DNA of 46,743 bases from an uncultured Flavobacteriaceae bacterium (GCA_947497145.1 CANMFQ010000029.1:1-46743), one strand, 5' to 3'; shown: positions 17,817 through 27,068, numbered from the stretch's first letter. Made by a program: numbers and translations. The notes: generated by a model not told the origin, from the sequence alone.

Positions 17817-18342
17817 ACCTTTTATCTTTTAATAGTTGTTGTAAAAGCCCTTTCCCTCTTAATAATCGTGTTCTACATGTAGATTCTGTAAGACCTAAAA
17901 CCTGCGAAATTTCTTTATGATCAAAACCTTCCATTAAAAACATCATAACCACATACCTATAATTATCAGGTAATTGCGCTATAGCTGTTTTAACTTCGTC
18001 TACAGTAATTGCATGATCTATAGTCCAATCGTTATTTTCTTCAATATGCATGTAACGCTCATCAATTGCCTCTAGTTTTTGTTGTTTCGATTTAAGAAAA
18101 TCAATACTCTTATTAATCACAATTCTTTTCAACCATGCACCAAAAGTAACATCTCCATTAAACTGATGCATCTTCTGAAATGCCTTTATAAATGATTCTT
18201 GCACAACATCTTCAGCGTCATCTGCATTTTTAAGAAATCGTATAGCTACTTTAAACATACCTTCACTATATTTTTTATATAATGACAATTGCGCTTTACG
18301 ATCATTCGCCTTGCACTTTTCGATAATATCACTTTGAAACAT
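17800..18342 (-). CDS. ECF (RpoE-type) RNA polymerase sigma factor
   Basis: 180 aa, normal for ECF sigmas. Region 2 includes NADDAEDVVQESFIKAF (binding core polymerase and opening DNA). Region 4 has the helix-turn-helix DHKEISQVLGLTESTCRTRL, preceded by QLPDNYRYVVMMFLMEGF. It directs transcription of an envelope or stress regulon when released from its anti-sigma. A purine-rich AAGGA lies just before the ATG, one of the few Shine-Dalgarno-like sites in the window. It is the first gene of an overlapping three-gene operon and is divergent from galM. Which signal it answers cannot be read. Confidence 0.93.
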   Translation of the reverse strand: MFQSDIIEKCKANDRKAQLSLYKKYSEGMFKVAIRFLKNADDAEDVVQESFIKAFQKMHQFNGDVTFGAWLKRIVINKSIDFLKSKQQKLEAIDERYMHIEENNDWTIDHAITVDEVKTAIAQLPDNYRYVVMMFLMEGFDHKEISQVLGLTESTCRTRLLRGKGLLQQLLKDKRYATRS

Positions 18343-18459
18343 TTGTTTCCTTGTTGGTTTTTTGAATGGCTTAAAAAAGAACTCACACTAAAGACGACTA
18401 AAAAATTACGATGTTGCAAAAAACTAGTAATTTTATGCAATAGATAGCTTTATTAAAAA

Positions 18460-18487
18460 ATACCGACCTTGGTATGCGCTATATTTG
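18460..18487 (+). promoter_or_regulatory. Promoter-like -7 box with dyad upstream of galM
   Basis: TATATTTG (18480-18487) matches TAnnTTTG and lies 49 bp before the galM ATG. Just upstream is a short dyad ATACC-6-GGTAT in the spacer. No TTG sits at the ideal -33 distance, so this is a moderate call; the dyad may be an operator. Confidence 0.45.
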
Positions 18488-18535
18488 CATCGCTGAAAAT
18501 GAACTAATTTTTTTTTAACAAGCTAGACATTTCTC

Positions 18536-19441
18536 ATGAAGCAAGTTACTATAAGTACACCTTTTGTCACTTTAATTGTGCTAAACTACGGTGCTATTAT
18601 TCAAAAATTATTGGTGAAAGATAAAGATGGAAACTCCAAAAATGTAGTTATGGGGTTTAATTCGCCCAACGATTATTTAAAGGATACTTCTTTTTTAGGC
18701 GCTTGCATTGGTCGTTTTGCTGGTAGAATTTCAAATGGTGGTTTTGAAATTGATAGAGAAACATACCCCCTACACAATCAAAAAGGCGTTCACTTGCATG
18801 GAGGAAAAGAAGGTTTTGGGCGAAAATATTGGAAGATAGAAGAAGTTCATCATGGATACGAACCTTACGTAACCCTCACCTATGAAAGTAAACATTTAGA
18901 AGAAGGATACCCTGGAAATTTAAAAGCCGCGGTTACGTACAAACTCATAAATAACGCACTCATAATTACGCATCAAGCTACTACTGATCGTACTACCATT
19001 GTAAATTTAACCAATCACTCTTATTTTAAATTGGATGACGCACCAACAGTAAAACATTGGAATTTAACACTAAATTGTAAAGAAATGGTTGAATTAGGAA
19101 ACAACTTGTTGCCTACCGGAAATATTTGCAGTATTACAAATACACCTTATGATTTCATACAAAACAAGCAAATAGAAGATCCTTTTTTAGACACTCCTTT
19201 TGTTATCGATCAAACAGCTGATGTTGCTGCCAAAATTTTCTCAAAGAAATCAGGAATTTCTATGGAAGTACAAACCAATCAACCTGTAGTTGTTGTCTAT
19301 ACCCCACGCGATTTTGCTGCTATTTGCTTTGAAACGCAACACTACCCTGATGCGCCTAATCAAAAAAACTTTCCCAATAGTATTCTTAAACCATCAGAAC
19401 ATTATAAAAATGAATCTTCCTTTGTTTTTGATCTACTGTAA
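18536..19441 (+). CDS. galM: Aldose 1-epimerase (mutarotase)
   Basis: 301 aa, cytosolic, somewhat shorter than the usual 340 or so because there is no leader. It interconverts alpha and beta anomers of hexoses such as galactose. Family marks are IGRFAGRI (binding arginine region), HLHGG, the catalytic acid H161 in NLTNHSYF, and the catalytic base E266 in CFETQHYPDAPN. Both catalytic residues are intact. The gene is divergent from the sigma operon and 54 bp ahead of the DUF2911 gene on the same strand. No sugar-catabolic neighbours are present, so the specific sugar is unknown. Confidence 0.92.
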   Translation: MKQVTISTPFVTLIVLNYGAIIQKLLVKDKDGNSKNVVMGFNSPNDYLKDTSFLGACIGRFAGRISNGGFEIDRETYPLHNQKGVHLHGGKEGFGRKYWKIEEVHHGYEPYVTLTYESKHLEEGYPGNLKAAVTYKLINNALIITHQATTDRTTIVNLTNHSYFKLDDAPTVKHWNLTLNCKEMVELGNNLLPTGNICSITNTPYDFIQNKQIEDPFLDTPFVIDQTADVAAKIFSKKSGISMEVQTNQPVVVVYTPRDFAAICFETQHYPDAPNQKNFPNSILKPSEHYKNESSFVFDLL

Positions 19442-19495
19442 TGCTCATAATAACAAGTGATTTACTAATTTAGAGACTTAGAAAAAACAACTACT

Positions 19496-20056
19496 ATGAA
19501 ATTTTTAAAATGGGTGGTAATCATACTAATAATCTTCACCCTACTCGTTGTTTTTGTAGGGATGCCCTATATGCAGGAACAAACAAAAAAACATAGCCCA
19601 GAAACCACAGCTTCGTATAACAAAAACGGTCTTGATTTATTTGTTAAGTATTCAAGCCCCGCTAAAAAAGGGCGTGTTATTTTTGGCAATCTTGTACCTT
19701 TCGACACTATTTGGCGCACAGGAGCGAACGAACCTACGACATTTACCACAAAATCAGCTATCAGAATCATAGATAAAAAATTAGCTGCCGGCACCTATTC
19801 CTTATGGACTAGACCTAAAAAAGACAGCTGGACGGTTATATTTAACAGTGAAATCCCTGATTGGGGAGTAACCCTTTTAAGTGGAGGCACAAAAACCACT
19901 AGAAACCCCAAAACAGATGTGGTGGTTGTAGAAGTACCAATAAAAAGACTTGCTACGCCACAAGAAAATTTCACCATTTCTTTTAAAGGAGAAGCCCCAA
20001 CATACCTAAGTTTATCCTGGGATGACACTATAGTTCAAGTACCTATTAATCCATAA
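19496..20056 (+). CDS. DUF2911 family membrane-anchored protein
   Basis: 186 aa. An N-terminal hydrophobic segment (about 4-24, WVVIILIIFTLLVVFVGM) serves as an uncleaved anchor or signal. The DUF2911 domain follows, recognisable by KYSSPAKKGRVIFGNLVPFD, WRTGANEPTTF, AAGTYSLWTRP and WTVIFNSE. The fold is beta-rich and the biochemical role of the family is unknown. The stop is only 2 bp before the MeaB start, so the two are probably coupled; no functional link between them is known to me. Confidence 0.85.
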   Translation: MKFLKWVVIILIIFTLLVVFVGMPYMQEQTKKHSPETTASYNKNGLDLFVKYSSPAKKGRVIFGNLVPFDTIWRTGANEPTTFTTKSAIRIIDKKLAAGTYSLWTRPKKDSWTVIFNSEIPDWGVTLLSGGTKTTRNPKTDVVVVEVPIKRLATPQENFTISFKGEAPTYLSLSWDDTIVQVPINP

Positions 20057-20058
20057 AT

Positions 20059-21096
20059 TTGGCATCGCAAAAAAATACATCATCTAAAAGTCGCTTTGAT
20101 CTAAAGGTTAAAAAGCGGAAATCCCCTACTGCTGAAACGCTCATTTCAGGTATTTTTAAAGGTGATAAAGCAGCTTTAGCAAGGGCTATTACTTTAGTAG
20201 AAAGTACTAAAAAAGAAAACCACAACAAAGCCAATAGTATTATTGAAAAATGTCTTTCAAAAAATACGGACACGATTAGAATAGGCATAACAGGTGTACC
20301 TGGTGTTGGAAAAAGTACTTTTATTGAGGCTTTGGGTAAAGTACTAACTGCCTTAGGCAAAAAGGTAGCCGTACTCGCAGTAGACCCCAGCAGTACGCAA
20401 ACCAAAGGAAGTATTTTGGGTGACAAAACCCGTATGCAAGAATTAGTACGTGAACCCAATGCTTTTATACGACCATCGCCTTCGGGGGTTTCATTGGGTG
20501 GCGTAGCACGAAAAACAAGAGAAACCATTATTCTATGTGAAGCTGCTGGTTATAATGTGATATTGATTGAAACAGTTGGTGTCGGACAAAGTGAAACTGC
20601 GGTTCACAGTATGGTTGACTTTTTTTTACTTTTAAAATTACCAGGCGCCGGCGATGAATTACAAGGCATTAAACGAGGTATTATTGAAATGGCTGATGCA
20701 TTAGTTATAAATAAAGCCGACGGAAATCATTTACAATTAGCCAAAGTAGCTGCAACAGATTTTAAAAGAGCGCTACAGTTATATCCACCTAAAGAAAATG
20801 GATGGACACCTGAAGTACTTAGTTGTTCTGCTATTGAGCAAACAGGCATTCATGACATTTGGGATATGATTTTAACCTATATTGAAGCTGCTAAAAAGTC
20901 TAATTATTTTGACAAAAAAAGACAACAACAAAATAAAAATTGGCTGCTTCAAACACTAAATGATCAGCTAAAACTTCAATTTTATCAAGATGAACGCATC
21001 ACTAATGCACTAAAAGAAATACTAATAGCGGTAGAGCAAAATAAAATTTCACCTTTTCACGCAGCCGAAAAGCTGCTTAGCATGTATCGCCAATAA
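20059..21096 (+). CDS. meaB: MeaB/ArgK-type GTPase, chaperone of methylmalonyl-CoA mutase
   Basis: 345 aa G3E-family P-loop GTPase. The Walker A is GVPGVGKS (79-86). Other motifs are VDPSS, RPSPSGVSLGGVARKTRE, ETVGVGQSE (Walker B/G3 region) and NKAD (guanine specificity). It loads and protects adenosylcobalamin in methylmalonyl-CoA mutase, linking propionyl-CoA to succinyl-CoA. No mutase gene is in the window, so it would act at a distance. The only plausible start is TTG 20059, 2 bp after the DUF2911 stop, since the next ATG is far inside the GTPase domain. That implies translational coupling and low expression. Confidence 0.93.
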   Translation: MASQKNTSSKSRFDLKVKKRKSPTAETLISGIFKGDKAALARAITLVESTKKENHNKANSIIEKCLSKNTDTIRIGITGVPGVGKSTFIEALGKVLTALGKKVAVLAVDPSSTQTKGSILGDKTRMQELVREPNAFIRPSPSGVSLGGVARKTRETIILCEAAGYNVILIETVGVGQSETAVHSMVDFFLLLKLPGAGDELQGIKRGIIEMADALVINKADGNHLQLAKVAATDFKRALQLYPPKENGWTPEVLSCSAIEQTGIHDIWDMILTYIEAAKKSNYFDKKRQQQNKNWLLQTLNDQLKLQFYQDERITNALKEILIAVEQNKISPFHAAEKLLSMYRQ

Positions 21097-21175
21097 CTTC
21101 TATTGCCTTTTCAAGTCTGCTTTGTGTCTGGTCAAAAACAACCAAAAAGTAAATTCCCTTCTTTTTGCGCCTTTT

Positions 21176-21766
21176 CTATTCATTTAAGTTACCTAAAAAC
21201 ACATTCACTTTAGGGTTTATAGGATTACCAGCAGCACGCCGCAATACCACGATCTGCCCAGCATGCCAAATAGCGTCTTCAATAGGACCATTAATACCAT
21301 TCCACAAAGGAAAAGCAGCTTCTCCTTTCTCACTTTTAAAAACAATATTATGTGCTTTCATATCTGTTGAAGCTACAAAAAGAGCGCTAGCTTCCTTCAA
21401 ATTATTTAATGTTTTTATTCGTTGTTGCGTTGTACTTAACTTTTCCTTTACAGCGGTTCTATCATTTGGTAGCTTCTTGGCGGCATTCAAAATCATTTCC
21501 GATAGCGTGTAAATGTGATCTATTGTTTGTTCTATAGTTCTACCGTCATTGCCAGGTGCATAGGCTAAATCTTCTTGCCTTAACCCCTCTGTAGCCCAAT
21601 GATATCTAAAACCTAGCCCATCTATCATACGGGCTATAACAGTGCCAGCAGTATAGTCAGTTGCTGCTTCAGGAATTATAGAATACGGTATTGTGTCGGT
21701 CATTGTGTTTTGCGCTTGTAGGCTTAGCCCAAGAATCATTAAAATGGTTGAAAAAGTTATCTTCAT
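21176..21766 (-). CDS. Secreted DinB-like family protein
   Basis: 196 aa from ATG 21766. A longer frame from TTG 21832 adds 22 residues ahead of an obvious signal peptide (MKITFSTILMILGLSLQAQ), so the ATG is preferred. The mature protein is a DinB/YfiT-like four-helix bundle, with metal-ligand histidines in TIDHIYTLSEM and IWHAGQIVVLRRAAGNP. Such proteins are metal-dependent thiol-transfer or unknown-activity enzymes, usually cytosolic; export is a feature of many Bacteroidota members. It is convergent with meaB with no clear terminator between them. Confidence 0.82.
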   Translation of the reverse strand: MKITFSTILMILGLSLQAQNTMTDTIPYSIIPEAATDYTAGTVIARMIDGLGFRYHWATEGLRQEDLAYAPGNDGRTIEQTIDHIYTLSEMILNAAKKLPNDRTAVKEKLSTTQQRIKTLNNLKEASALFVASTDMKAHNIVFKSEKGEAAFPLWNGINGPIEDAIWHAGQIVVLRRAAGNPINPKVNVFLGNLNE

Positions 21767-21894
21767 TGTATATTTATTAGGGGCGAAATTTACGAAGAAA
21801 GTTTTTAGTTTTACGAATTGTGAGTACTTCAATTTTGTGCAAAAAAAATTAAAACACCACGCTTATTTCCCTTCGTCACCTTACAAACTGTTCT

Positions 21895-22677
21895 TTAAGT
21901 ATTTACAAACATGTGCAGCTTAAACACTTTCTCTTTTGCATCTAAAAACTGAAAACCTGAATCTAAATTTTGTTGCTCTACGCTATACGGATAGAAAGTG
22001 ATTGGTTCAATACAAATCATATTAGACACCTCTGTCCAAAGCATGAAATTTTCAAACCCTTCAGCTTTAATTCGTAGTTCATTTTTATCTTTTAAAACAA
22101 GCTCATTACAATTACCTATTTGCAATGCTCTACTACCCACATCCAATACAGCTTTTAGCGGTATTGATTTTCCGTTTGCCTCCACCATTGCATTGGTAGT
22201 GGTTAGATTAAACGCCGGATGGTACCCCAACATAAATGGCATACCATTTTCACCTGTTATTGTAAAAGAAACTGTTAATCTGTTTTCAGATAGAGAAAAT
22301 TTCTTTTCAAATTGAAAATCATATGTCCAATACAACTCCTGTTGGGTTGATTTTTCAGGATATTTAGCGTTTGTAATTATATCTTGCGCCTTGTACTCTT
22401 TTTTATAAGTAGCTGTTGTTTTGGTGTGAGCAACCAGCTCATATGGCATCTCTCTTAGGAGACCATGTTGATCTTGATACGCAATACCTCTAGGTGTGTT
22501 TACTTGAAAATTAGCCAATGCGGTAGGCCCTATTATAGGAAACATCTCAGTATCAGCATTACGCCAACCAGGGCGTCCTTTTTGATGTATGTATTGATGA
22601 CCATCAACCTTGTAACCGATTAATTCTCCGGCATCAATTTCAACAAGTTGTGTGTCTTTTTTCAGTTGTAAAATCAT
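21895..22677 (-). CDS. Aldose 1-epimerase-family protein (LacX/YihR-like)
   Basis: 260 aa, cytosolic. Galactose-mutarotase-like beta-sandwich, with GYHPAFNL carrying the conserved histidine and MICIEPITFYP at the position of the catalytic glutamate loop. It belongs to the shorter, divergent branch of the superfamily rather than to classic GalM, and differs strongly from the GalM at 18536. The substrate is probably a hexose or hexose derivative, but this cannot be settled. It lies 77 bp downstream of the CBS-synthase gene on the same strand and may be cotranscribed. Confidence 0.82.
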   Translation of the reverse strand: MILQLKKDTQLVEIDAGELIGYKVDGHQYIHQKGRPGWRNADTEMFPIIGPTALANFQVNTPRGIAYQDQHGLLREMPYELVAHTKTTATYKKEYKAQDIITNAKYPEKSTQQELYWTYDFQFEKKFSLSENRLTVSFTITGENGMPFMLGYHPAFNLTTTNAMVEANGKSIPLKAVLDVGSRALQIGNCNELVLKDKNELRIKAEGFENFMLWTEVSNMICIEPITFYPYSVEQQNLDSGFQFLDAKEKVFKLHMFVNT

Positions 22678-22754
22678 AAATAATAAAGTGCTTATATGAC
22701 GATTTAAATATCGTTACTACTAAAGGAAACATTTTTCATGGTTCGTACATAATA

Positions 22755-24116
22755 CTAGCGAAGACCGCTAATGATATCATATTTGGTAATTATATGATGT
22801 TTACCATCACCCAAATCTAACAAAACAGCTTGCACATCTTTTGTAATAAGTTTAGCAACTTCTTCAATTGCCGTGTTACCATCTACAATAGGAAAGGGTT
22901 GTTGCATTACTTCTTTAATAGGTTTGGAAGTCACCGAGGAGTCATTGACAATAGCGCGAAACAAGATAGTTTCATCAACTGATCCTACAAAACCATTGGT
23001 ATCTTCAACAGGTATTTGTGATATATTATTATTCTTCATACGTTCAACCGCATGCATCACCAATTCTTCCGTTTTGACTGTTACCAAAGGTTCTTCAATA
23101 TGATTTTTAATAAGATCTATTGCTTTCGTTGCCGTATCGTCAAAAAATCCGCGATTCCGCATCCAATCATCATTAAACATTTTACCTACATACCGACTTC
23201 CATGATCATGAAAAAGCACTACGACCACATCATCTTTGGTAAACTGATCTTTTAATTGCAATAATCCTTTTATGGCAGCACCCGCTGAATTCCCCAAAAA
23301 CATACCCTCTTCCTTTGCTAAGCGTTGCGTATATATGGCGGCATCTTTATCAGTCACCTTTGTAAATCCATCAATAATATCAAAATTGACGTTTTTAGGT
23401 AAGATATCTTCACCAATACCTTCTGTGATATAGGGGTAAATTTCATTCTTATCAAAAATACCTGTTTCATGGTACTTCTTAAAAACTGAACCATAGGTAT
23501 CAATGCCCCAAACTTTAATATTTGGATTTTGCTCCTTTAAGTATGCGCCTACTCCAGAAATGGTACCACCCGTTCCTACACCGACCACAAAATGCGTCAC
23601 CTTACCTTTGGTTTGCTCCCAAATTTCAGGCCCTGTACTTAAGTAATGTGCTTTGCTATTTGAAGGGTTATCATATTGATTCACATACCATGAATTGGGA
23701 ATTTCTTTGGACAATCGTCGAGCAGTTGCATAATAACTTCGAGGGTCTTCAGGGCTAACATCAGTAGGACATACGTACACCTCGCTACCCATCGCTTTTA
23801 ACATATCAACTTTTTCCTTGGATTGTTTGTCGCTAATAACACAAATCATTTTGTATCCTTTTACAACAGCACATAGCGCCAAACCCATACCCGTATTACC
23901 GGAGGTGCCTTCAATTATAGTACCACCTGGTTTAAGAACACCAGAAGCTTCTGCATCTTCGACCATTTGTATGGCCATGCGATCTTTTACAGAGTTACCT
24001 GGGTTAAAGGTTTCGTATTTTGCCAAAACCAAACACGGCAAATTGGCGGTAAGGAAATTCATTTTAACCAAAGGCGTATTTCCGACCGTTTCAAGGATAT
24101 TTTCTGCATACTTCAT
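22755..24116 (-). CDS. Cystathionine beta-synthase with C-terminal CBS-domain pair
   Basis: 453 aa. The N-terminal fold-type II PLP domain has the cofactor lysine K44 in NPGNSVKDRMA and the phosphate loop EGTSGNTG (69-76). A Bateman module of two CBS domains follows (about 335-453: NNNISQIPVEDTNGFVGSVDE region and the EEVAKLITKDVQAVLL region). It condenses serine with homocysteine to cystathionine, or acts as a cysteine synthase-like enzyme; full-length PLP plus two CBS domains favours the first. The CBS pair likely binds an adenosyl ligand. No heme-binding N-terminal extension is present, as usual in bacteria. Confidence 0.92.
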   Translation of the reverse strand: MKYAENILETVGNTPLVKMNFLTANLPCLVLAKYETFNPGNSVKDRMAIQMVEDAEASGVLKPGGTIIEGTSGNTGMGLALCAVVKGYKMICVISDKQSKEKVDMLKAMGSEVYVCPTDVSPEDPRSYYATARRLSKEIPNSWYVNQYDNPSNSKAHYLSTGPEIWEQTKGKVTHFVVGVGTGGTISGVGAYLKEQNPNIKVWGIDTYGSVFKKYHETGIFDKNEIYPYITEGIGEDILPKNVNFDIIDGFTKVTDKDAAIYTQRLAKEEGMFLGNSAGAAIKGLLQLKDQFTKDDVVVVLFHDHGSRYVGKMFNDDWMRNRGFFDDTATKAIDLIKNHIEEPLVTVKTEELVMHAVERMKNNNISQIPVEDTNGFVGSVDETILFRAIVNDSSVTSKPIKEVMQQPFPIVDGNTAIEEVAKLITKDVQAVLLDLGDGKHHIITKYDIISGLR

Positions 24117-24219
24117 AGGTAAACAAAGTTATGGAAAAAATATAGTGTTTACCGCTTCTGCTAAAATTCGAAGTAGCTAAGAATAATTATCACGAAAAGT
24201 AACGTTCACCAATGAACAA

Positions 24220-25725
24220 TTAAAAGTTTATTGTATAACTTAAAATAGCATTGGTGTTTCTAGCATCAACAATAGCCGGTGTATTTATACCCGTATCAAA
24301 TAAGTATGTAGCGGTGCTACGTTCACTGCTACTTATAGCAAAGTCTAATCGGCTTCTGCCAAAATCATAACCGACTCCTCCTGAAATTCCTTGCAAATCA
24401 CCAACGATATTTCCATCCTTGTACGGGCTACCTTCAAAACGATAACCAGCTCTTAGGCTGAATTGCTCAATACGGTATTCACCACCCAAACGCAATGTGG
24501 TAATGTCACCCAATTCATTTGATATATCGGTGTTTACCGCTGCAAAATTAGCATCATTAGAAGGCCCCAACTTAGCTTTAGACATATCTTGATAGCCATA
24601 ATCAAAACTTAACAAGCCGTTTTTTCCAAAAACTAACGCCAAACTCCCCATAAGTTTAGCAGGTGTTTTTAAGGTATATGTTGGAAAAGCGTTAACAAGA
24701 TTAAAATTGATAAAACTTATGTTTTCATCAGCCAAATCAGATGAAACACGTTGCGATAATTCGTCTTGAATACGATACCACGTAGGCGATTGATAGCTAG
24801 CACCTACCCGTACATAGTCGTTAACTCTGGCAATAGCTCCTAAGTTCATTGAAAACCCTGACCCTTCAGTAAATAGTTTGTTATCAAAAGTAGTTCGTTG
24901 AATTTCTGAATCTGCATTGTAACCCGTCTCTGTAAATTCATCATATTTATTGTAAATCAAACTATGAAAATTTAGAGAAGCTCCGATATACAATCTTTCT
25001 TTATATTGAGAAGCAGCACTAAGCGAGAATTTGCTGCTGTACCCACTACTTATTCTTGAAAATTCTTGATTTACGGTGTTATAATCTGCTGTCTTGATAT
25101 AACTAGTATTCGCATTATCCATCACAGCGGGATCAATTATCCCTCCATAATATCCTAAAAATGCTTGTTGATCTCCAAAACCTTGATTAGCACCAATATC
25201 TAAGTAAGCATCTTCTAGAAATTCGTTTTCACGTAAGGTAATATCTCCGAAAGGTACACCTTCAGCAAAATCTAAAAAGTAATTATCAATACCTTCATTT
25301 GTTCTACCAGATGCGTAAATATTATCATCAAAACTCTCTAAAATATCATAATTAAGAGCTAGTGATAGTTTTTTCCATGGAGCTTCTGTATTTGTATTTT
25401 TAAACACAAAAACACCACCTGCCTGATTAATTTCTAATTGATTATTAGATGAACTCGTATCTCTACCTCCATAATTAACCGAATTATCGGTATTATATAG
25501 TGATCCTGAGAAGGTTATTTTATGATTATTAAATACGGCTGCACCTGCTGGGTTTGAATTAAGTGCAGACAAATCGCCACCTAAGGCTCCAAATGCTCCA
25601 CTCATACCTTGATAACGTGCTGTACCATTAAGATTTTCGGAGCTATAACGTAAAACGTCGCTAGCATTTTGAGCGCTACTAATTACGCATACCAAAAAAG
25701 CGATAAAAGCTAAATTCCTTTTCAT
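24220..25725 (-). CDS. OmpP1/FadL-family outer membrane transport protein
   Basis: 501 aa with a signal peptide (MKRNLAFIAFLVCVISSAQ). The N-terminal hatch-like segment has the family signature (ARYQGMSGAFGALGGD, then LNSNPAGAAVF), followed by alternating aromatic beta strands to the C-terminal residue F (ILSYTINF), typical of a beta-barrel. FadL-type proteins admit hydrophobic compounds across the outer membrane; the substrate here is unknown. The gene follows the low-complexity lipoprotein by 41 bp on the same strand, so they likely form an operon. Confidence 0.85.
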   Translation of the reverse strand: MKRNLAFIAFLVCVISSAQNASDVLRYSSENLNGTARYQGMSGAFGALGGDLSALNSNPAGAAVFNNHKITFSGSLYNTDNSVNYGGRDTSSSNNQLEINQAGGVFVFKNTNTEAPWKKLSLALNYDILESFDDNIYASGRTNEGIDNYFLDFAEGVPFGDITLRENEFLEDAYLDIGANQGFGDQQAFLGYYGGIIDPAVMDNANTSYIKTADYNTVNQEFSRISSGYSSKFSLSAASQYKERLYIGASLNFHSLIYNKYDEFTETGYNADSEIQRTTFDNKLFTEGSGFSMNLGAIARVNDYVRVGASYQSPTWYRIQDELSQRVSSDLADENISFINFNLVNAFPTYTLKTPAKLMGSLALVFGKNGLLSFDYGYQDMSKAKLGPSNDANFAAVNTDISNELGDITTLRLGGEYRIEQFSLRAGYRFEGSPYKDGNIVGDLQGISGGVGYDFGRSRLDFAISSSERSTATYLFDTGINTPAIVDARNTNAILSYTINF

Positions 25726-25766
25726 TTTGATTGAATTTGAACTATACTTGAGATAAGATTTGTGAT

Positions 25767-27053
25767 TTATTGTCTTCCTCTACTTGAAGAACGTGACGAG
25801 CTTCCTGAACTTCTTGAACTGCTCCCTGAACTTCTGTAACTACCAGAACTTCTTGAACTGCTCCCCGAACTTCTATAACTACCAGAGCTTCGTGAACTAC
25901 TTCCTGAACTTCTATAGCTAGTACTTCTTGGAGTGGTGCTTCTGTAGGATTGATTACTTCTTGAACTAGAAGATGTTCTCGTACGATTACCAGAGCTTCT
26001 ATATGTTGACGTTCGTGGACTTGTAGATCTTGTTGTGCTTCTTGTTGCCGTTGTACCACTTCTGTAGCCAGTACTTCGAGGTGTTGAACTTCTGTAATAT
26101 TGATTTGATCGAGAAGAACTATTATATCTTGGTGTAGATCTTGTGCTTCTGCTTGTTCTATATGACCGATTTTGATCGATTCCCACAGTTCTTCCTGCGG
26201 CAGTACTTCTTGTTCTCGTACTTCTACTTGTAGTTGATCTCCCTGTTCCTCTATATCTAGATCTAGATGTAGTACTTCTAGCCGTATTCAAATTTGATCG
26301 TCTAGCCGTTGAAGCTATTCCACTTCTTCGTGATAAGGTGTTTCTAGTATTGTAATAGCCACGTCTTCCTGAGTTGTATGCGTATCCCCTATTTCCATAA
26401 TACGCACGTCTACCATAGTAACCGCGGTTAACATAGCCGTATCCATATCCATAAGGTGGACACCAAGCATAGCCATAACCATAGCCACCCCATCCCCAAC
26501 TATTCCATCGGTTCCATCTATTCCACCTGTTCCATCGGTATCCATAATAACCATCATAACCCCAGTTATTCCAACCCCAATAAGGATTAGCCCATCCATA
26601 GCTATAATAACCGCCATAACCCCAGTTATTCCATCCATTATCATAAAAATTAATACTAACGCTGGTAGGGTTATCTCCCCAAGCGCCGTTACCTTGATAA
26701 TTATTCTCGGCAGTATAATATTCGGTTAGCGGAACATCAGTAGTCTCCTCATCAACAATGCCACTAGAATAGCTATCAATATCAGTAAAAACTTCACTTG
26801 CTAATATTTCATCATATTCATTTGCTTTCTCAGCAAAATAATCAGCATATGTATTATCTCCTTTTTTCTCTGCTGGTTGCTGCATTTTCTTAGGCGCTTT
26901 ATCTACAGCAACCTGAGTCTCCCCAGTGGTATAAATACCGTCATTATCGTAATAAGAGGCCGATTGATATGTTCCGCAAGAAACTACAAATAAACCTACC
27001 AAGGCCAACACGACCGCAGCACGAATTTTTTTGAGGTGTAGAGATTGTTTCAT
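25767..27053 (-). CDS. Low-complexity surface lipoprotein, Tyr/Trp/Gly-rich then Arg/Ser/Thr-rich
   Basis: 428 aa. A lipobox at FVVSC (Cys26) makes it a lipoprotein. After an acidic segment (about 30-120), residues about 130-225 are rich in Y, W, G and N (YGGYYSYGWANPYWGWNNWG), and the final 200 are rich in R, S and T. The extreme C-terminus has a 13-aa near-tandem repeat (SYRSSGSSSRSSG) three times. No enzymatic motif was seen. The tail would be very basic and disordered, the middle aromatic; a glycan- or surface-contact role is a guess. It is the first gene of a probable operon with the FadL-like barrel, divergent from proS. Confidence 0.7.
   Translation of the reverse strand: MKQSLHLKKIRAAVVLALVGLFVVSCGTYQSASYYDNDGIYTTGETQVAVDKAPKKMQQPAEKKGDNTYADYFAEKANEYDEILASEVFTDIDSYSSGIVDEETTDVPLTEYYTAENNYQGNGAWGDNPTSVSINFYDNGWNNWGYGGYYSYGWANPYWGWNNWGYDGYYGYRWNRWNRWNRWNSWGWGGYGYGYAWCPPYGYGYGYVNRGYYGRRAYYGNRGYAYNSGRRGYYNTRNTLSRRSGIASTARRSNLNTARSTTSRSRYRGTGRSTTSRSTRTRSTAAGRTVGIDQNRSYRTSRSTRSTPRYNSSSRSNQYYRSSTPRSTGYRSGTTATRSTTRSTSPRTSTYRSSGNRTRTSSSSRSNQSYRSTTPRSTSYRSSGSSSRSSGSYRSSGSSSRSSGSYRSSGSSSRSSGSSSRSSSRGRQ
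25790..25920 (-). repeat. 39-bp coding repeat in the Arg/Ser tail
   Basis: About three near-identical 39-bp units encode SYRSSGSSSRSSG. On the plus strand they appear as repeated GAACTTCTGTAACTACCAGA-like segments. The edges are approximate because flanking sequence is also RS-rich. Confidence 0.6.
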
Positions 27054-27068
27054 AGCTATTAATTTAAA

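Noticed and set aside
18536-22677. Sugar-utilisation cluster based on two epimerase-family genes
   Set aside because: The two genes are on opposite strands, unlike in sequence and separated by meaB, DUF2911 and DinB genes, with no kinase or transporter nearby.
25742-26644. Other-frame open frames on the minus strand over the lipoprotein gene, with D/G/M- or Q/E/V-rich composition
   Set aside because: They follow the low-complexity coding sequence in another register and have no family resemblance.
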